The notes under the pieces were generated by a model. It was not told where the DNA came from. It ran no database searches and saw nothing but the letters and a program-made list of their open reading frames with translations. From NCBI GenBank assembly GCA_905221605.1, contig CAJNDS010002342.1, positions 407,501 to 471,500 on the forward strand: a stretch of 64,000 nt of DNA, read 5' to 3'. The stretch's first letter is position 1, and each line of letters begins with the position of its first letter. Both the position numbers and the translations under genes were made by a program. The stretch comes from Symbiodinium natans. Its lineage: Eukaryota > Sar > Dinophyceae > Suessiales > Symbiodiniaceae. Positions 38,447-48,635 of this stretch are shown here, one piece after another.

Positions 38447-38561
38447 CTGTCACGAGCAGGAGAAGAACTGGAACCTCATCTACGGCGACCGTGACCGCCT
38501 GATCATCGAGTACTTCATCGAGCCACACATCGTGCCCTGCGCCAAGTCCTGCCAGCAAAAG
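38447..38561 (+). CDS. Candidate exon, glycosidase/glycosyltransferase-like motif
   Basis: CAG acceptor at 38446; frame CHEQEKNWNLIYGDRDRLII continues EYFIEPHIVPCAKSCQQK, with AAAAG followed by GTTGATTGG as donor. The pattern E-K-N-W, about a dozen residues, then Y-x-I-E-P-H-x-V resembles a motif I know from GH43/GH130-like and related glycosyl-processing proteins. Only one motif, from memory, so the assignment is tentative. An ATG-less read-through to 38618 is also open. Confidence 0.55.
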
Positions 38562-38989
38562 GTTGATTGGCATGCCTCACTCTACGTCCACATGTCACCG
38601 TCCTTGTTATGCACATAGTCTGGAACCACTCCGAATCCAACCCCACTATTGAAAGACTCCCCAGTCGCGCCCCTGATCCACAGCAAGCCCTAGAGACGAA
38701 ATGTGCAAGCCCACGAAATCCGAAACCCCAAAGTCCTCAGCCCAAACCCACCTAAGCTATTCCCCCCCCCCCCAAAGAAAAAAACACGATAACAATAAAA
38801 CGAAACCCTAAACCCTAAGAAAGCAGAAGGATTGAAGCCAAGCTCACGCGGACTCCGGGTGAGCCATCAGGCCCCAGAGCGAGCTTTCGAACTGCGGGGC
38901 GGTGTCTTCGGTTTGAATCGGTACATCGCAGTTTGGGAGAGCCCGCGGGGGGTAGGGGGGTGGCCGGGGAGTACCCTCTATACACAATT

Positions 38990-39030
38990 TACATATATAT
39001 ATATATATATATATATAGATATGTATATAC
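38990..39030. repeat. TA microsatellite
   Basis: (AT)n run; a similar one lies at 39255-39285. Confidence 0.9.
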
Positions 39031-39358
39031 ATATATAGCGCAAAGACAGATAGATATGAATATGTACAGGTTTCCATGGTCTTATATGGTTTAGTTGTAC
39101 AGAGGCAAACAACGGAAACCACTGGTCTTTTGCAGCATGTGCATAGAGTCGCGGAGTCAAGAAAAGTGTGGGTTGCATAGGCTAATCATGTCGAGGTTGC
39201 TCCTAGGGGTGGTACCACAGAAATGAGCAAACAAATACACCAGCAAAATGATGATTGTATATATATATATAGATATACATATGCCAATCTAACTTGCAGG
39301 GGTTCATGCCTCAAAGACACAAGCGAACAGGACAAGTCGCACGCAGTGAGTTTTATAG

Positions 39359-39766
39359 ATGCCCATGGAAGTCTCATGGACATTAGTGTGCGGTAACCGT
39401 TCGAGGCGAGTGTTCAAGCAGGGGGGGGTCTCTAGCCCAGTCTTTCCCAGACAAGAGCAGAAAGGCCACCCGAAAAAAAGACACAGCACAGCCAGGGAGC
39501 CGTGCAAAGTGCTAGGAAAAGAGCGCTCCCGAGCACAGTGCACCTTTCCCAAATTCATTCCAGGCGTTAGGCGATGGCTGTCCGAGGTGAGTGTTTCGGC
39601 CGGGAGGTCTCGAACCCAACAGCATAGCAGGTGGCCGTGCCTGGAAACACAAGAAACACAAGTAGCATTCCACGTAACCGTGCCATCGGAAGCAATCCTC
39701 GGGAAGGAATGTCCGCCTCCATCAGGCCACGTGTTCGGAAGAAGTGCCCCCCAAACCCGAAGGTGA
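39359..39766. other. Island open on both strands, coding status unresolved
   Basis: A 135-aa + frame and a 156-aa minus frame overlap. The + DNA contains two diverged copies of a block (CGAGGCGAGTGTTCAAGCAG at 39397 and CGAGGTGAGTGTTTCGGCCG at 39583), about 186 nt apart. Neither protein is recognisable. Confidence 0.3.
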
Positions 39767-40175
39767 GAAAGCATCCCTTACCCCTACAGCCCGCCGTTTA
39801 AAACCCTGATGTCAGCTCATGGGTTCAAAAGTTGAGTAGGGATGACTTAAAGTCATTCTTTATTTCAACATGAAGCCTAGACCCCAAGCACCCCCTCAAC
39901 AAGTAAACGGGTACCTGAATTCAGGATCAGCGCCCGAGGTGACTTTTGAGGTAAATGTTCCTAAACCTTGAACATCCTAAACCCTAAACGCTAGACCCTA
40001 AACCATCCCTAAACCCTAAAGACTGGCCCCAATATCATCTGGTCACTTCTCTAGGTTACGGCCCCTTTTCGGTTACCATTCTAAGACGGCCCGTTTGGAT
40101 AACCACAAAAAGGACTACAAGTTTGACAAATGACCATGTAACCTTAGAAGCCCTGAGATTCCTTAAGGAGGGCGT

Positions 40176-40250
40176 GTAAACCCTGACCCTAAACCCTAAA
40201 CCCTATCCCCTAAACCCTAAACCCTAAACCCTAAACCCTAAACCCTAAAC
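40176..40250 (-). repeat. C-rich telomeric array before an exon
   Basis: Ten CCCTAAA units, one CCCTATC. Confidence 0.95.
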
Positions 40251-40271
40251 CGTGTTGGGCTTGCTGGCCAG

Positions 40272-40353
40272 GGCTGCAGCTCGCTGGCCTGGAGGATCGT
40301 TTCGTGTCGCGCTGGCCGTACGAGGCCCGGAGCCCTTGGTGCGTGGACTGCAG
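40272..40353 (+). CDS. Candidate exon, unknown protein
   Basis: CTGGCCAG acceptor, frame LQLAGLEDRFVSRWPYEARS then PWCVDC, and GACTGCAG followed by GTGTTGGGG. C-array upstream, G-array 20 nt downstream. Confidence 0.6.
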
Positions 40354-40373
40354 GTGTTGGGGCTTTTGGAGGG

Positions 40374-40500
40374 TTAGGGTTTAGGGTTTAGGGTTTAGCG
40401 TTTAGGGTTTAGGGTTTAGGGTTTAGGGTTTAGGGTTTAGGGTTAGGTTTTCGGGTTTAGGGTGTACGGTGTACGGTTTAGGGTTTCGGGAGAGCTCTGG
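40374..40500 (+). repeat. G-rich telomeric array after an exon
   Basis: Nine near-perfect TTTAGGG units, then diverged GTACGG units. Confidence 0.95.
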
Positions 40501-41107
40501 GGGGGTGTAGGTTTCAGGGTTTAGGGAGAGCTTTGGAGGGTGTAAGTTTGTAGGGTTGATGATGGCTTTTTGGGGTTAGGATGGCTTGAGGTTTCGGATG
40601 GTTCCGGGTTACGGTGCGTGGGGCTGTGGGGCTGGAATACATGGTTCAATCTTTCCGGTTCAGCTGGTCAGTTGACAGTCGCACCCCTCAGGTGATTCAT
40701 GGCCTCACCAACGTACGAGGCCTTTGCGGGTGCTTGGGACTGGCAGTATAAACATCGCTGTTTTGAAGTTGCTTGTTTTGCACCAGGAGGTGTAGGAAAG
40801 AATAGCCAAAGTCTCGGGGCAGCGTGCTGTTAATTTGCACGCCGCCCTTTCGTGGAAGACGCGGCACTGTGCTTTTTGCCAACAGCCAGTTTCATTCTGC
40901 CAGGAGCGTGCATACACATGTACAGGGAAAGACATCATCATACCCCAGTACTTTATAGGGCTCTTCAGGGAATACCCCCCTTGAACCCCCTCCCGCTAAG
41001 GACCCTATAAGTGCCGGTACAGATCTTCAAGCCTGATTAGACTACTCACGAAGAGCAAGCCCCCAACTGCAGGGCCAAGCAACCAAACTCGCAAAGAAGC
41101 GACCTGC

Positions 41108-41317
41108 GTGTTCATGGATCCTTTGAGAGGCGGCTTTTGCTGCCTTCCGTTGCCTTCCTCCATGCGGGAGCTGGTCGCGTCGGAAGATGTCTGGTGCGCC
41201 CCGTGGGGCGCCGGGGGGCGGGGAGGGGGGCGGGTATCCAGGATAGCAGGCTCGGGATGCCTACGGTGCGCCCGCCCACAACATGCATGGTTGGTAGGTT
41301 GCTGCATGAGACCTTAA
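41108..41317 (+). CDS. Ambiguous ORF, GC-rich
   Basis: Frame DPLRGGFCCLPLPSSMRELV continues ASEDVWCAPWGAG. Two minus frames and another + frame are also open, typical of GC-rich DNA. MRELVASEDVWCAPWG is the most protein-like part. Confidence 0.25.
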   Translation: MFMDPLRGGFCCLPLPSSMRELVASEDVWCAPWGAGGRGGGRVSRIAGSGCLRCARPQHAWLVGCCMRP

Positions 41318-41369
41318 CCCCTAGGTAGAGCAAGAGCTAGGCAGCTAGGGGTTGGGGTCTTGAGGAACT

Positions 41370-41702
41370 TTGACAAGGCTCGCAGGCTGTGTGGGGTGTG
41401 CGAAGAGAGGGGCTCACAAGCTGTGTAAGGAGCATCGCGGATGCCGAAAGCCAGGTTTTGTAAAGCCGATATGGGACGCAAGCAGGCACCAAATGACAGT
41501 TTGCCGAGTCCCACAAGCGCGGCTTGCAGGGCCTTTCGGAAGTCGGTCCCTACGCAGCATGACTGAAACAGCGCACGAACAAACTAAGCCAAACCGATCC
41601 TGGACCTGTAAGTCGTGGGTATTGCATGAACTCGCATGTCTATCAGCGCAGTCCAACGTACCAGCTTTCCCGAAAAGTACGACATTGCATGCACCGTATT
41701 GA
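41370..41702 (+). CDS. Candidate ORF, Cys/His-spaced N-terminus
   Basis: 110-aa frame; LAGCVGCAKRGAHKLCKEHR then GCRKPGFVKPIWDASRHQ has a C-x2-C...C-x2-H-like spacing that could bind zinc, followed by a basic region. No family assigned; the initiator is non-ATG-like and overlapping frames exist. Confidence 0.3.
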   Translation: MTRLAGCVGCAKRGAHKLCKEHRGCRKPGFVKPIWDASRHQMTVCRVPQARLAGPFGSRSLRSMTETAHEQTKPNRSWTCKSWVLHELACLSAQSNVPAFPKSTTLHAPY

Positions 41703-41825
41703 GTGTCCCTAGTTCATTCTCAGCGTTTCCACCGCATCGGTGCATAAGTAGGCAGAGCTGCTCGGAAAAGTGGCGCGGTCGCTCGTCAACCGACGCGCCT
41801 AAAACTCTGTAAAACAAGCATAAGA

Positions 41826-41893
41826 GGAAGAAGAAGAAGATGATGATGATGAGAAAAGATGAAGAAGATGGTGGTGATGATACTGATGATGCA
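41826..41893. repeat. GAA/GAT trinucleotide microsatellite
   Basis: GAAGAAGAAGAAGATGATGATG and relatives; it produces the hydrophobic stretch of an overlapping 153-aa minus ORF, which I regard as an artefact. Confidence 0.9.
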
Positions 41894-42052
41894 TGAAGGG
41901 CCAGAGGTATTACTTCAGAATCAAGAACAACAATAGTACCGATAAAAGCAGCGATAGGCAGCAGCAAAAGGAACAGCAACATCCATGGCAACAACAGTAA
42001 TGAACAATAGCCAACAGCGATGACAAACATGTAGTGCAGCAACAATCGTCTA

Positions 42053-42150
42053 AAGACAGGGGTCGGAATACTTTCTGATAGTTTTCCCTTATGGTCCCTA
42101 CATCAATAGACCAAAATAAGCCCCAACACCCTTACTAACTATTGCGGCCC
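42053..42150. mobile_element. MITE-like element, family H (inverted copy)
   Basis: Reverse complement contains GTAGGGACCATAAGGGAAAA and AGTATTCCGACCCC, matching 37543 and 58433. Confidence 0.5.
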
Positions 42151-42182
42151 CTACTTTGCACCATGTCGCTACGATCTGAAGC

Positions 42183-42245
42183 CCCTAAACCCCTAAACCC
42201 TAAACCCTAAACCCTAAACCCTAAACCCTAAACCCTAAACCCTAT
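42183..42245 (-). repeat. C-rich telomeric array
   Basis: Eight CCCTAAA units. Confidence 0.96.
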
Positions 42246-42366
42246 TCCAGAAATTAAGGCTCCTGTTGTTACACCATTTCACTACCTTCTGAAGCCTCTC
42301 CTGAAAAGGCCCCTGGAGGCCGTCGGGACACTCCCGAGTCTGCCTGAAGGCTTGGAATCCAGGGCT

Positions 42367-42775
42367 TGGGGTTTAGGGTTTAGGGTTTAGGGTTTAGGGT
42401 TTAGGGTTTAGGGTTTAGGGTTTAGGGTTTAGGGTTTAGGGTTTTAGGGACGAGGGTTTAGGGTGTAAAGTTTTGGGTGTAGGCTTTAGGCCTTAGGGTG
42501 GTTAGGTGCTAGGTTTTAGGGACGAGGGTTTAGGGGTTCAGGCTTTAGGACCAGAAGAAAGGCTCAGGGTTTGCAGGGGTTTAGGGTTCGGAGGGTTAGA
42601 AGGGTTAGTAGGGTGAGTAGGGTTAGTAGGGTTAGTAGGGTTAGTAGGGTTAGTAGGGCTAGTAGGGCTAGTAGGGCTAGTAGGGTTAGTAGGGTTAAGT
42701 AGGGTTTAGGGTTTAGGGTTTAGGGTTTAGGGTTTAGGGTTTAGGGTTTAGGGTTTAGGTAGGGTTTAGGGTTAT
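42367..42775 (+). repeat. G-rich telomeric array with GGGTTAGTA nonamer block
   Basis: Perfect TTTAGGG (42367-42445), diverged units, nine GGGTTAGTA/GGGCTAGTA nonamers (42600-42700), then perfect TTTAGGG again (42700-42760). Confidence 0.95.
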
Positions 42776-42911
42776 GGGCCCCCCAAAAGCAGGAAGGCTG
42801 CTGCTGGGAGCCGGGCACCTGCAGCGCATACGCCAGCCCTTCGACCAGGCACTGATCCTAAGACATGGGGGCTTCCAAGATTTAGGGTTTAGGGTTTAGG
42901 GTTTAGAGCTA

Positions 42912-43000
42912 CCTTCTTGGGGGTCTTTATTGTAAGGGAATCCTACTACCTGGGGGTCTATATTTGGGGACCCCCTATTTTCGTAAACCCCCGTATGGCT
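42912..43000. mobile_element. MITE-like element, family A
   Basis: GGGGGTCTTTATTGTAAGGG, AATCCTACTACCTGGGGGTC and CCCCTATTTTCGTAAACCCC. Confidence 0.6.
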
Positions 43001-43422
43001 CGGAAGATGTGTTTCCAGGGTTTAGAGCTTCAGGTGCGGCTTAGGGTTTACGAGGTTTTTTGGGGGGGTTTAGGGCCACGGGCTTCGCGCTCCGGATATA
43101 TCTAGAGGACCACACGCTGCTTCAGGGTTAAGATGCGGGCTCGAATGATGTGATACCCTCGCTCTAAGATATCCAGCACCCCTGCCCCCGAACTCGACGT
43201 ACAGTATTCCCATCCCTGGGAATGATCAAGAGGAGTGGGGACGAACACTAGGGGGAGGGAACTAGACCTGATTTGTGACTAGCTGCCATGTCTCGTATAT
43301 GTCTCTTTCTTGTCTTGGTATGCCTGCCTCGCTTGTGTTGCTAGGCGTGGTTTGCGCAAAACTTAAACCGGCACTTGCCCCACAGGGCGTCACAGGGGTG
43401 ACATTCACATGCATTACATGAG

Positions 43423-43563
43423 CCCTGCTCCTGCTGACCCATGAAGTCTTCTACACCCAAAACCGATCGTCAACATGCAACCTAACCCACACAGCACTAC
43501 GCATGGCAGACGAAAGGAGGTGTGATTTTGGTCCCTTTGGGGTACCCTATTATTGTTTTACCT
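43423..43563 (+). CDS. Candidate exon, unknown protein (47 codons)
   Basis: Frame LLLLTHEVFYTQNRSSTCNL, THTALRMADERRCDFGPFG, VPYYCFTC, ending TTTTACCT followed by GTGAGTATACG, a consensus donor. The frame itself runs on to TAG at 43604. Cys spacing could suit a disulphide-bonded domain. Confidence 0.6.
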
Positions 43564-43715
43564 GTGAGTATACGGGCGGCACAGTTTGTGGCCCCAAAGT
43601 TTAGCAGGCTTAGCACTGACTGCTAGGACCGCAAGTCGTGCTGTTTTCGTCTCTTTCCTTTCTTCGGGGGCGGGGGCGGATGGATTTGGTTTGGCAGGGT
43701 ACCCTGCTCTCATGT

Positions 43716-43940
43716 AAACCCTAAACCCTAAACCCTAAACCCTAAACCCTAAACCCTAAACCCTAAACCCTAAACCCTAAACCCTAAACCCTAAACCCTA
43801 CACCCTAAACCCTAAACCCTAAACCCTAAACCCTAAACCCTAAACCCTAAACCCTAAACCCTAAACCCTAAACCCTAAACCCTAAACCCTAAACCCTAAA
43901 CCCTAAACCCTAAACCCTAAACCCTAAACCCTAAACCCTA
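43716..43940 (-). repeat. Longest perfect C-rich telomeric array
   Basis: About 32 CCCTAAA units with a single CCCTACA interruption at 43797-43803. Confidence 0.98.
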
Positions 43941-44549
43941 CCCAAAAGGCCCCGGGGGACGTGTCCCGGTTCCGCCGACAAGCCAAGAGTCGCGTCTTGC
44001 CTTCTCGCTTTGTTAGGGATTTGGGGGGGCAGTTTGGGACGTAAAAACGACACGAGCTTCAGGGTTTAGGGTTGTTAGGGTTTAGGGTTTTGGGTTTGTG
44101 AAAGAAGACGATCTTTGTAGTTTCAAGGTTCTTTCTTTCTTTTCCCGCAGGTTGATGGAGAAGTAAGTAAGGGGTTAGAAGGAAGCTGGCTTGACCTCCA
44201 CAAAGACCCCTAAGTATACTGGTGCAGCAGTCAGATCTCCGGCTTCGCAGTCGCATTCGGTACGTTTTGCTGAGGTATATCTGTGCTGCTCTCAGTAGCT
44301 ATGCAGACAGAGGTAGTGCGAAGAGACCCCGAGACCGAGACGGAGACGGAGGGGGAGGAAGAAAGATAGACGGAGAGAGCTGGGTTGAGCTCACACCCAT
44401 CTGCAGACGGGCATGTAGACACCCGAAAGATTGTAGACAAATCCGTCGAAATCAGCGCAGGTGCTTCGCTTGAGGTGCTTATAGGGCCAAATTCCAGCCT
44501 ACCACAACCATAGTAGGGATCACCTACCTGACTCTGGGCTTCCTGCCAG

Positions 44550-44585
44550 ACCTACCACCAGCAGCTGACCCAGATCTTCCGATGA
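44550..44585 (+). CDS. Candidate tiny last exon
   Basis: CTGGGCTTCCTGCCAG acceptor, then TYHQQLTQIFR and TGA. Short, but the acceptor, frame and stop agree. Confidence 0.4.
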   Translation, partial: TYHQQLTQIFR

Positions 44586-44620
44586 CGATCAGAGCCCGGA
44601 AATTTTCGGGGGAGGGGTGC

Positions 44621-44647
44621 GGGGGGGGGGGGGGGGGGGGGGGGGGG
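44621..44647. repeat. Poly-G run of 27
   Basis: Uninterrupted guanine tract. Confidence 0.97.
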
Positions 44648-44750
44648 CTATGAACCCCCCATCGACTCAACCTTGAATCCCTAAGTCAAGTCTCGAAGTC
44701 TTGGTCTCTATAGAGCCGAAATCCTAAGCTAGTTGTTCCGCTCAAGTTTC

Positions 44751-44830
44751 CTAGGGAAAGGGCTTGGTGCCTATGAGGTCCCGCGGCAGTTCTGGATGGC
44801 CAAACCTGATGAGCACGGCTGGAGATTGTG
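44751..44830 (+). CDS. Candidate exon, unknown protein
   Basis: Frame LGAYEVPRQFWMAKPDEHGW then RLC. Protein-like with two tryptophans. Followed within about 12 nt by the acceptor of the next segment, too short for a normal intron, so a frameshift or fused exons is possible. Confidence 0.45.
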
Positions 44831-44842
44831 TAGAGTTCTCAG

Positions 44843-44941
44843 CCTATCGAAAACTCGGAACTTCAGAACATCTTTGAGTTTATTGCCCAAATCCTCCATT
44901 TTCGGGAGCCGAAGGAGGACGGCAAAGCAGCAGTCGTGTAG
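44843..44941 (+). CDS. High-quality candidate last exon
   Basis: TAGAGTTCTCAG acceptor ends at 44842. Frame PIENSELQNIFEFIAQILHF continues REPKEDGKAAVV to TAG: exactly 33 codons including stop. Amphipathic helix plus a charged tail. No family recognised. Confidence 0.6.
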   Translation, partial: PIENSELQNIFEFIAQILHFREPKEDGKAAVV

Positions 44942-45220
44942 CACCTCCCTGTACACTTAACCAGCTAAGACATCCATATCCTTACCCTCTGAGCCCTCCA
45001 GAGGAGCCCACAACCCTCAACACCTCTGCCAAATCTGGCGTAGAATGTGTTTGCCCGTGTCACACCATGCTTCGCATGGTGAGGATTTCAGTTCCTTTAC
45101 AGTAAGCCCCAAAAAGGTTGGAAACCTGTTTAAGGACAAGTAGTGCTGGGATTCCCTATGCTTTACCCTTGAGGCTGTTGAGTTTCCAACTTTTTGGCTT
45201 CTACTGCAACCCCTAAGCCC

Positions 45221-45322
45221 GTGAGACGAAGGTTCTTCTACCTGCTTAGGGACGCGGAGCCCTTCGACGTAGTCGCCGTGTCGCCGGAATGGCGCCTGAC
45301 GTTGTTTTGTTCGGCTTGTGGC
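45221..45322 (+). CDS. Candidate exon, unknown protein
   Basis: Frame RRRFFYLLRDAEPFDVVAVS continues PEWRLTLFCSACG. Strong protein-like composition; the C-x2-C ending is notable. Confidence 0.5.
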
Positions 45323-45454
45323 TTGAGGGGATCTAGGAGCTGTCGGGATTCAGGGAGTCGGGCTTCAGGTATCAGTGGGGGAAAGGGTCATTGATGTAGC
45401 CCTGCATGAAGCGTGGGACGCCGCACTACCAATAGCTTCACAACCCCCCAAAAA

Positions 45455-45540
45455 CATAAGGTTCTTCCTCTTATATAGGTAATATAGGGGAAATTGTCAT
45501 TGATTTTTGTAAAGGGGTTCTTAAGCAATAGTAGTGCGCA
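45455..45540. mobile_element. MITE-like element, family E
   Basis: ATAGGTAATATAGGGGAAAT and GGGGTTCTTAAGCAATAGTA match the right half of 24340-24455. Confidence 0.55.
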
Positions 45541-45911
45541 AGGTGCATCACCATCAACGGGCACTTCAGCAGGCATTGGGCGCAGGCACCGCATTCTTGG
45601 GGGGGAGGGGGGGCGGGCGGGGGGAGCTGCGGTTTGAGAAACACCCCCGAGTTCTTGTCTCCTAGCACAGTAAACCCTGTACACCCTAAACCCTAAACTT
45701 TAAACTTTAGGGCCGAATTAGAGCCCTATAAAGCCGAAAACACGCGAGCTAAGCTTGTTTTGGGTGTAAGACGTCCGCCCCGAGTCCCCCGAGGAGTCAG
45801 GCTTGTTGTTTTTTGACACAAACCAAGGCATTTTTTGTGTGAATTTTGCCGTGCTTCTGGGGCTTGGGATCCCAAAACCCGAAACCGAAACCCTATTCCC
45901 TAAGCCCTCAG

Positions 45912-46003
45912 CCCTAAACCCTAAACCCTAAACCCTACACCCTACACCCTAAACCCTAAACCCTAAACCCTAAACCCTAAACCCTAAACCCTAAACCCTA
46001 CAT
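45912..46003 (-). repeat. C-rich telomeric array before an exon
   Basis: Twelve CCCTAAA units with CCCTACA variants. Confidence 0.96.
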
Positions 46004-46014
46004 GTAGACTCTAA

Positions 46015-46155
46015 CTGTCCCTTGTGTTGGATCTGGCACTTTGGGATGCCCAGCACCAGGTGAACTTGCAGGTTCCCCTCTCAACGCTGAACTTGTGGAG
46101 CCTTAGGAGGTATGTGCCCTACGCCGGAAACCCGAACAACCAGGAGAAGCCTTAG
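46015..46155 (+). CDS. High-quality candidate exon, unknown protein (46 codons)
   Basis: Frame LSLVLDLALWDAQHQVNLQV, PLSTLNLWSLRRYVPYAGNP, NNQEKP to TAG. An internal GTATGT at 46110 is a possible donor. Starts just after a C-rich array and ends as a G-rich one begins. Confidence 0.6.
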   Translation: MSLVLDLALWDAQHQVNLQVPLSTLNLWSLRRYVPYAGNPNNQEKP

Positions 46156-46262
46156 GGCTTAGTTTAGGGTGTAGGCTTTAGGTACAGGCATTAGGTTCAG
46201 GGTTTAGATAGGGTTTAGGTTCAGGGTTTAGGGTTTGCAATTGGGGCTTAAACCCGATACAG

Positions 46263-46365
46263 AATCTGCTTGAGCTGAGGAGAAGACTCCAGGCTGCATT
46301 TGCATCTCCGTCCCTCAACACTGGTTTTGCTTTGCCAAAAGCCCGCGATCCGGAATCGGGATTTT
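46263..46365 (+). CDS. Candidate exon, unknown protein
   Basis: CCCGATACAG acceptor, frame NLLELRRRLQAAFASPSLNT continues GFALPKARDPESGF, with GATTTT followed by GTAGGGG. Arg-rich helix then loop-like sequence. Confidence 0.55.
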
Positions 46366-46591
46366 GTAGGGGTGAAATAAGTCGAAACCTCGAAACCTCG
46401 AAGCCTAAACCCTACACCCTAAACTCCAAACTCTATGTATGCCCTATAACTTGAGCCAGACATTCTAGTACTGCCTGGTAGGTCCTGCAACCAGGGGAGG
46501 AGGCCGCTGGGCTTCGGTACGGTGTCGAGTTTGGCGTGGGCTTTCGGAATACGAAGTAGGGCCTGGGGCTTGGGGTGGGGAATATGGGGGT

Positions 46592-46672
46592 TACTGGGGT
46601 CTTTTCAGGGAATTCTACTAATTGAGGGGCTATCTTAGGGGTTCCTGATTTTCCGTCAACCCTATGGGTCGG
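46592..46672. mobile_element. MITE-like element, family A (diverged)
   Basis: GGAATTCTACTAATTGAGGG and AGGGGTTCCTGATTTTCCGT recall the centre and right end of family A. Confidence 0.35.
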
Positions 46673-47325
46673 AGGGGAAGGGGGGATGGGATATGATGGG
46701 ATTATGAGGGGCGATGAAGAAAGGAATAGCTCCAAAGCCACCAGACCCAAGTTTGCACGCACAGCTGCTTGGCATGTGTGGTTCTGAACTTTCAACTCTT
46801 TCCAAAACAAGAAGGCTCGGGTTTTTGGGTTTGGGTTCCAGTTTTGGGATCGACGGCCGCGGCCCTTGGTTCACTCGCCACGGTCATGGATCCGAACTCT
46901 AGGAGTTAAGGACTTCGAAGCTTGGCGCTACGCCCGAATCCGTTTCTCTTACACATCCCTCACCCCAGGCCCTCCCTCCAGATTCCGCGCACTCTGCTCG
47001 CCCTGCGCCCGAAGCGCCAAACCTGGCGAGATGTATATATGCAGTGGATACCCCGCACCTGATCTTCTCTCGCCCCTCGGATGGCGAGTCTCCCCGCCCC
47101 CAACACTAACCTTGCACACCCTGAATGAGAGGAGCAGTCTTCAGGTTTAGGGGCCATTGCAAGTCCTGAGCCGCAAGCTCAACCGAAAGAGAGCGGCACA
47201 GAATGCAGGGCAGAATATCCACTACTATGAATGGCACAACGCGCACCCAGCAGCAGCAAGTAAAACAGAGGGAGGAAAAAGGCTGAAAAAACTCCTAACC
47301 CCTAAACCCTAAACCCTAAACCCAG

Positions 47326-47438
47326 GCGTGTGAGTCGATTCAGTTCGTTTCCGGCCTCGCCTGGCGAGGCGAAGAGGCCCACGGTTTGGTCCAACATCAG
47401 AGTCGGAGCTTTTCGCGAAATTTGAGGGAATTCCCCGG
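47326..47438 (+). CDS. Candidate exon, unknown protein (37 codons)
   Basis: Begins in frame right after CTAAACCCAG of a C-rich array. Reads ACESIQFVSGLAWRGEEAHG then LVQHQSRSFSRNLREFPG, ending CCCGG followed by GTTTAGGAC. C-array, exon, G-array order. Confidence 0.55.
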
Positions 47439-47662
47439 GTTTAGGACTTAGGGTTTAGGGTCTTTTTTCACGCCAAAATTGTTAGAATCTTTAGTATAGT
47501 GAAACACCCCCCGCCCCCCCCCCCCAAAAGAATACTAAAATTAAAAAATTGGAACCAGCCCAGTTCAATATAGGAGCCCAAACAACTCTCCATAGTACCC
47601 CCTTCAATACGTCCCTGCTGAGGTCTAGGGAAAAATATACTACATGCGTGGCTGTTCAGGGT

Positions 47663-47826
47663 GTAGAGGGCTTTCGGTTGCGATGGAGGTTCCGGGATAG
47701 CTGCGTGCGTGCAGTTGCGCAGTTTTGTGCGACTTCCGGCATGGAGCCCTTGGACGGAAGGGTCCTCTGGCATCCTCTGGCTGAACCTACCCTATCCTTT
47801 GCAACCGACTTGGTGTGTGTGTGGTG
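47663..47826 (+). CDS. Candidate exon, unknown protein
   Basis: Frame EGFRLRWRFRDSCVRAVAQF continues CATSGMEPLDGRVLWHPLAE and PTLSFATDLVCVW to TGA. Well-mixed composition. A minus frame overlaps part of it. Confidence 0.4.
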
Positions 47827-48040
47827 ACTATACTTGCACTCCATATCTGGGTTAAAGTAATGATCCTAAGAAGACAGGGTAGATTCGGGAAGGTTGACAG
47901 AAACCGCTGAAACACCTCAGGCCCAAAAACCCTAGACCAGTGAAAGCCCCCAAGTTTGTTTGAAGCCCTCGACCACGCCGTTCCTCGGGCTTTAGATCGC
48001 TGAGCTGCTAGCCTCTAAGGGGCCGTGTAACTATGTAGCG

Positions 48041-48115
48041 CATATTTGGGCCCTGAAGCCACTGTATAGGACCCCCCTTGAAGGCCCAAGTATATATGGG
48101 TACATGGACCCTTTA
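48041..48115. mobile_element. MITE-like element, family C, copy 3
   Basis: CATATTTGGGCCCTGAAG, AGGCCCAAGTATATATGGG and TACATGGACCCTTTA. Confidence 0.55.
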
Positions 48116-48123
48116 CCCCCACA

Positions 48124-48234
48124 TGGCACAAGGTGGTGGTGGCCTATGGAATCAACGACTGCGAGTCGGACGTCCTGGTGCTCCCCGCAGCGAAGGCGCC
48201 AGGGCCAAGCTCCCTTGCTACTAACTGCCCCTAA
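48124..48234 (+). CDS. Candidate exon, unknown protein
   Basis: Frame WHKVVVAYGINDCESDVLVL continues PAAKAPGPSSLATNCP to TAA formed by the next CCCTAAA unit. It begins directly where the family-C element ends. Confidence 0.55.
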   Translation, partial: WHKVVVAYGINDCESDVLVLPAAKAPGPSSLATNCP

Positions 48235-48266
48235 ACCCTAAATCCTAAACCCTAAACCCTGGACCC

Positions 48267-48365
48267 CAAAAAACAAAATGTAATTCCTTATTAAGGCTAA
48301 TGTAGGGATTGTTATATATATATATATATATTCTTTTGGGGTTCTTAAGCAAGTGGTAGCTTAGG
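48267..48365. mobile_element. MITE-like element, family E
   Basis: AATTCCTTATTAAGGCTAAT and TTGGGGTTCTTAAGCAAGTG flank an (AT)n expansion. Confidence 0.55.
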
Positions 48366-48399
48366 GAGGCATCTGCATCTTGGACTGTTTGGGGTGTAG

Positions 48400-48545
48400 G
48401 GTTTTAGGTTTGTCGGGCTCTAGGGTTTTGGGGCTTTGGGGTTTTGGGGTTTGGGGTTTTTAGGGCTTTAAGGGTTTTGGGGGTTTTGGGTTTTTAGGGC
48501 TTCGGGGTTTAGGGGCTTTGGGGTTCTAGGGCGTTTGGGGTGTAG
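48400..48545 (+). repeat. Diverged G-rich GGGGTTTT/GGGCTTT region
   Basis: Telomere-like units without fixed period, mostly GGGGTTTTGGGG. Confidence 0.7.
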
Positions 48546-48635
48546 AGTTGCGGGCCGCTTCGGGGACTCCAAACACCACTCTGCCACTTGCTTCCGAGTC
48601 TTGCAAGCAGAGCATTTTTGACTTTCAGCTAGCTT

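Noticed and set aside
41584-42045. 153-aa minus ORF with strongly hydrophobic stretch
   Set aside because: The Leu/Phe/Ile runs come from antisense reading of a GAA/GAT microsatellite and CAA-rich DNA.
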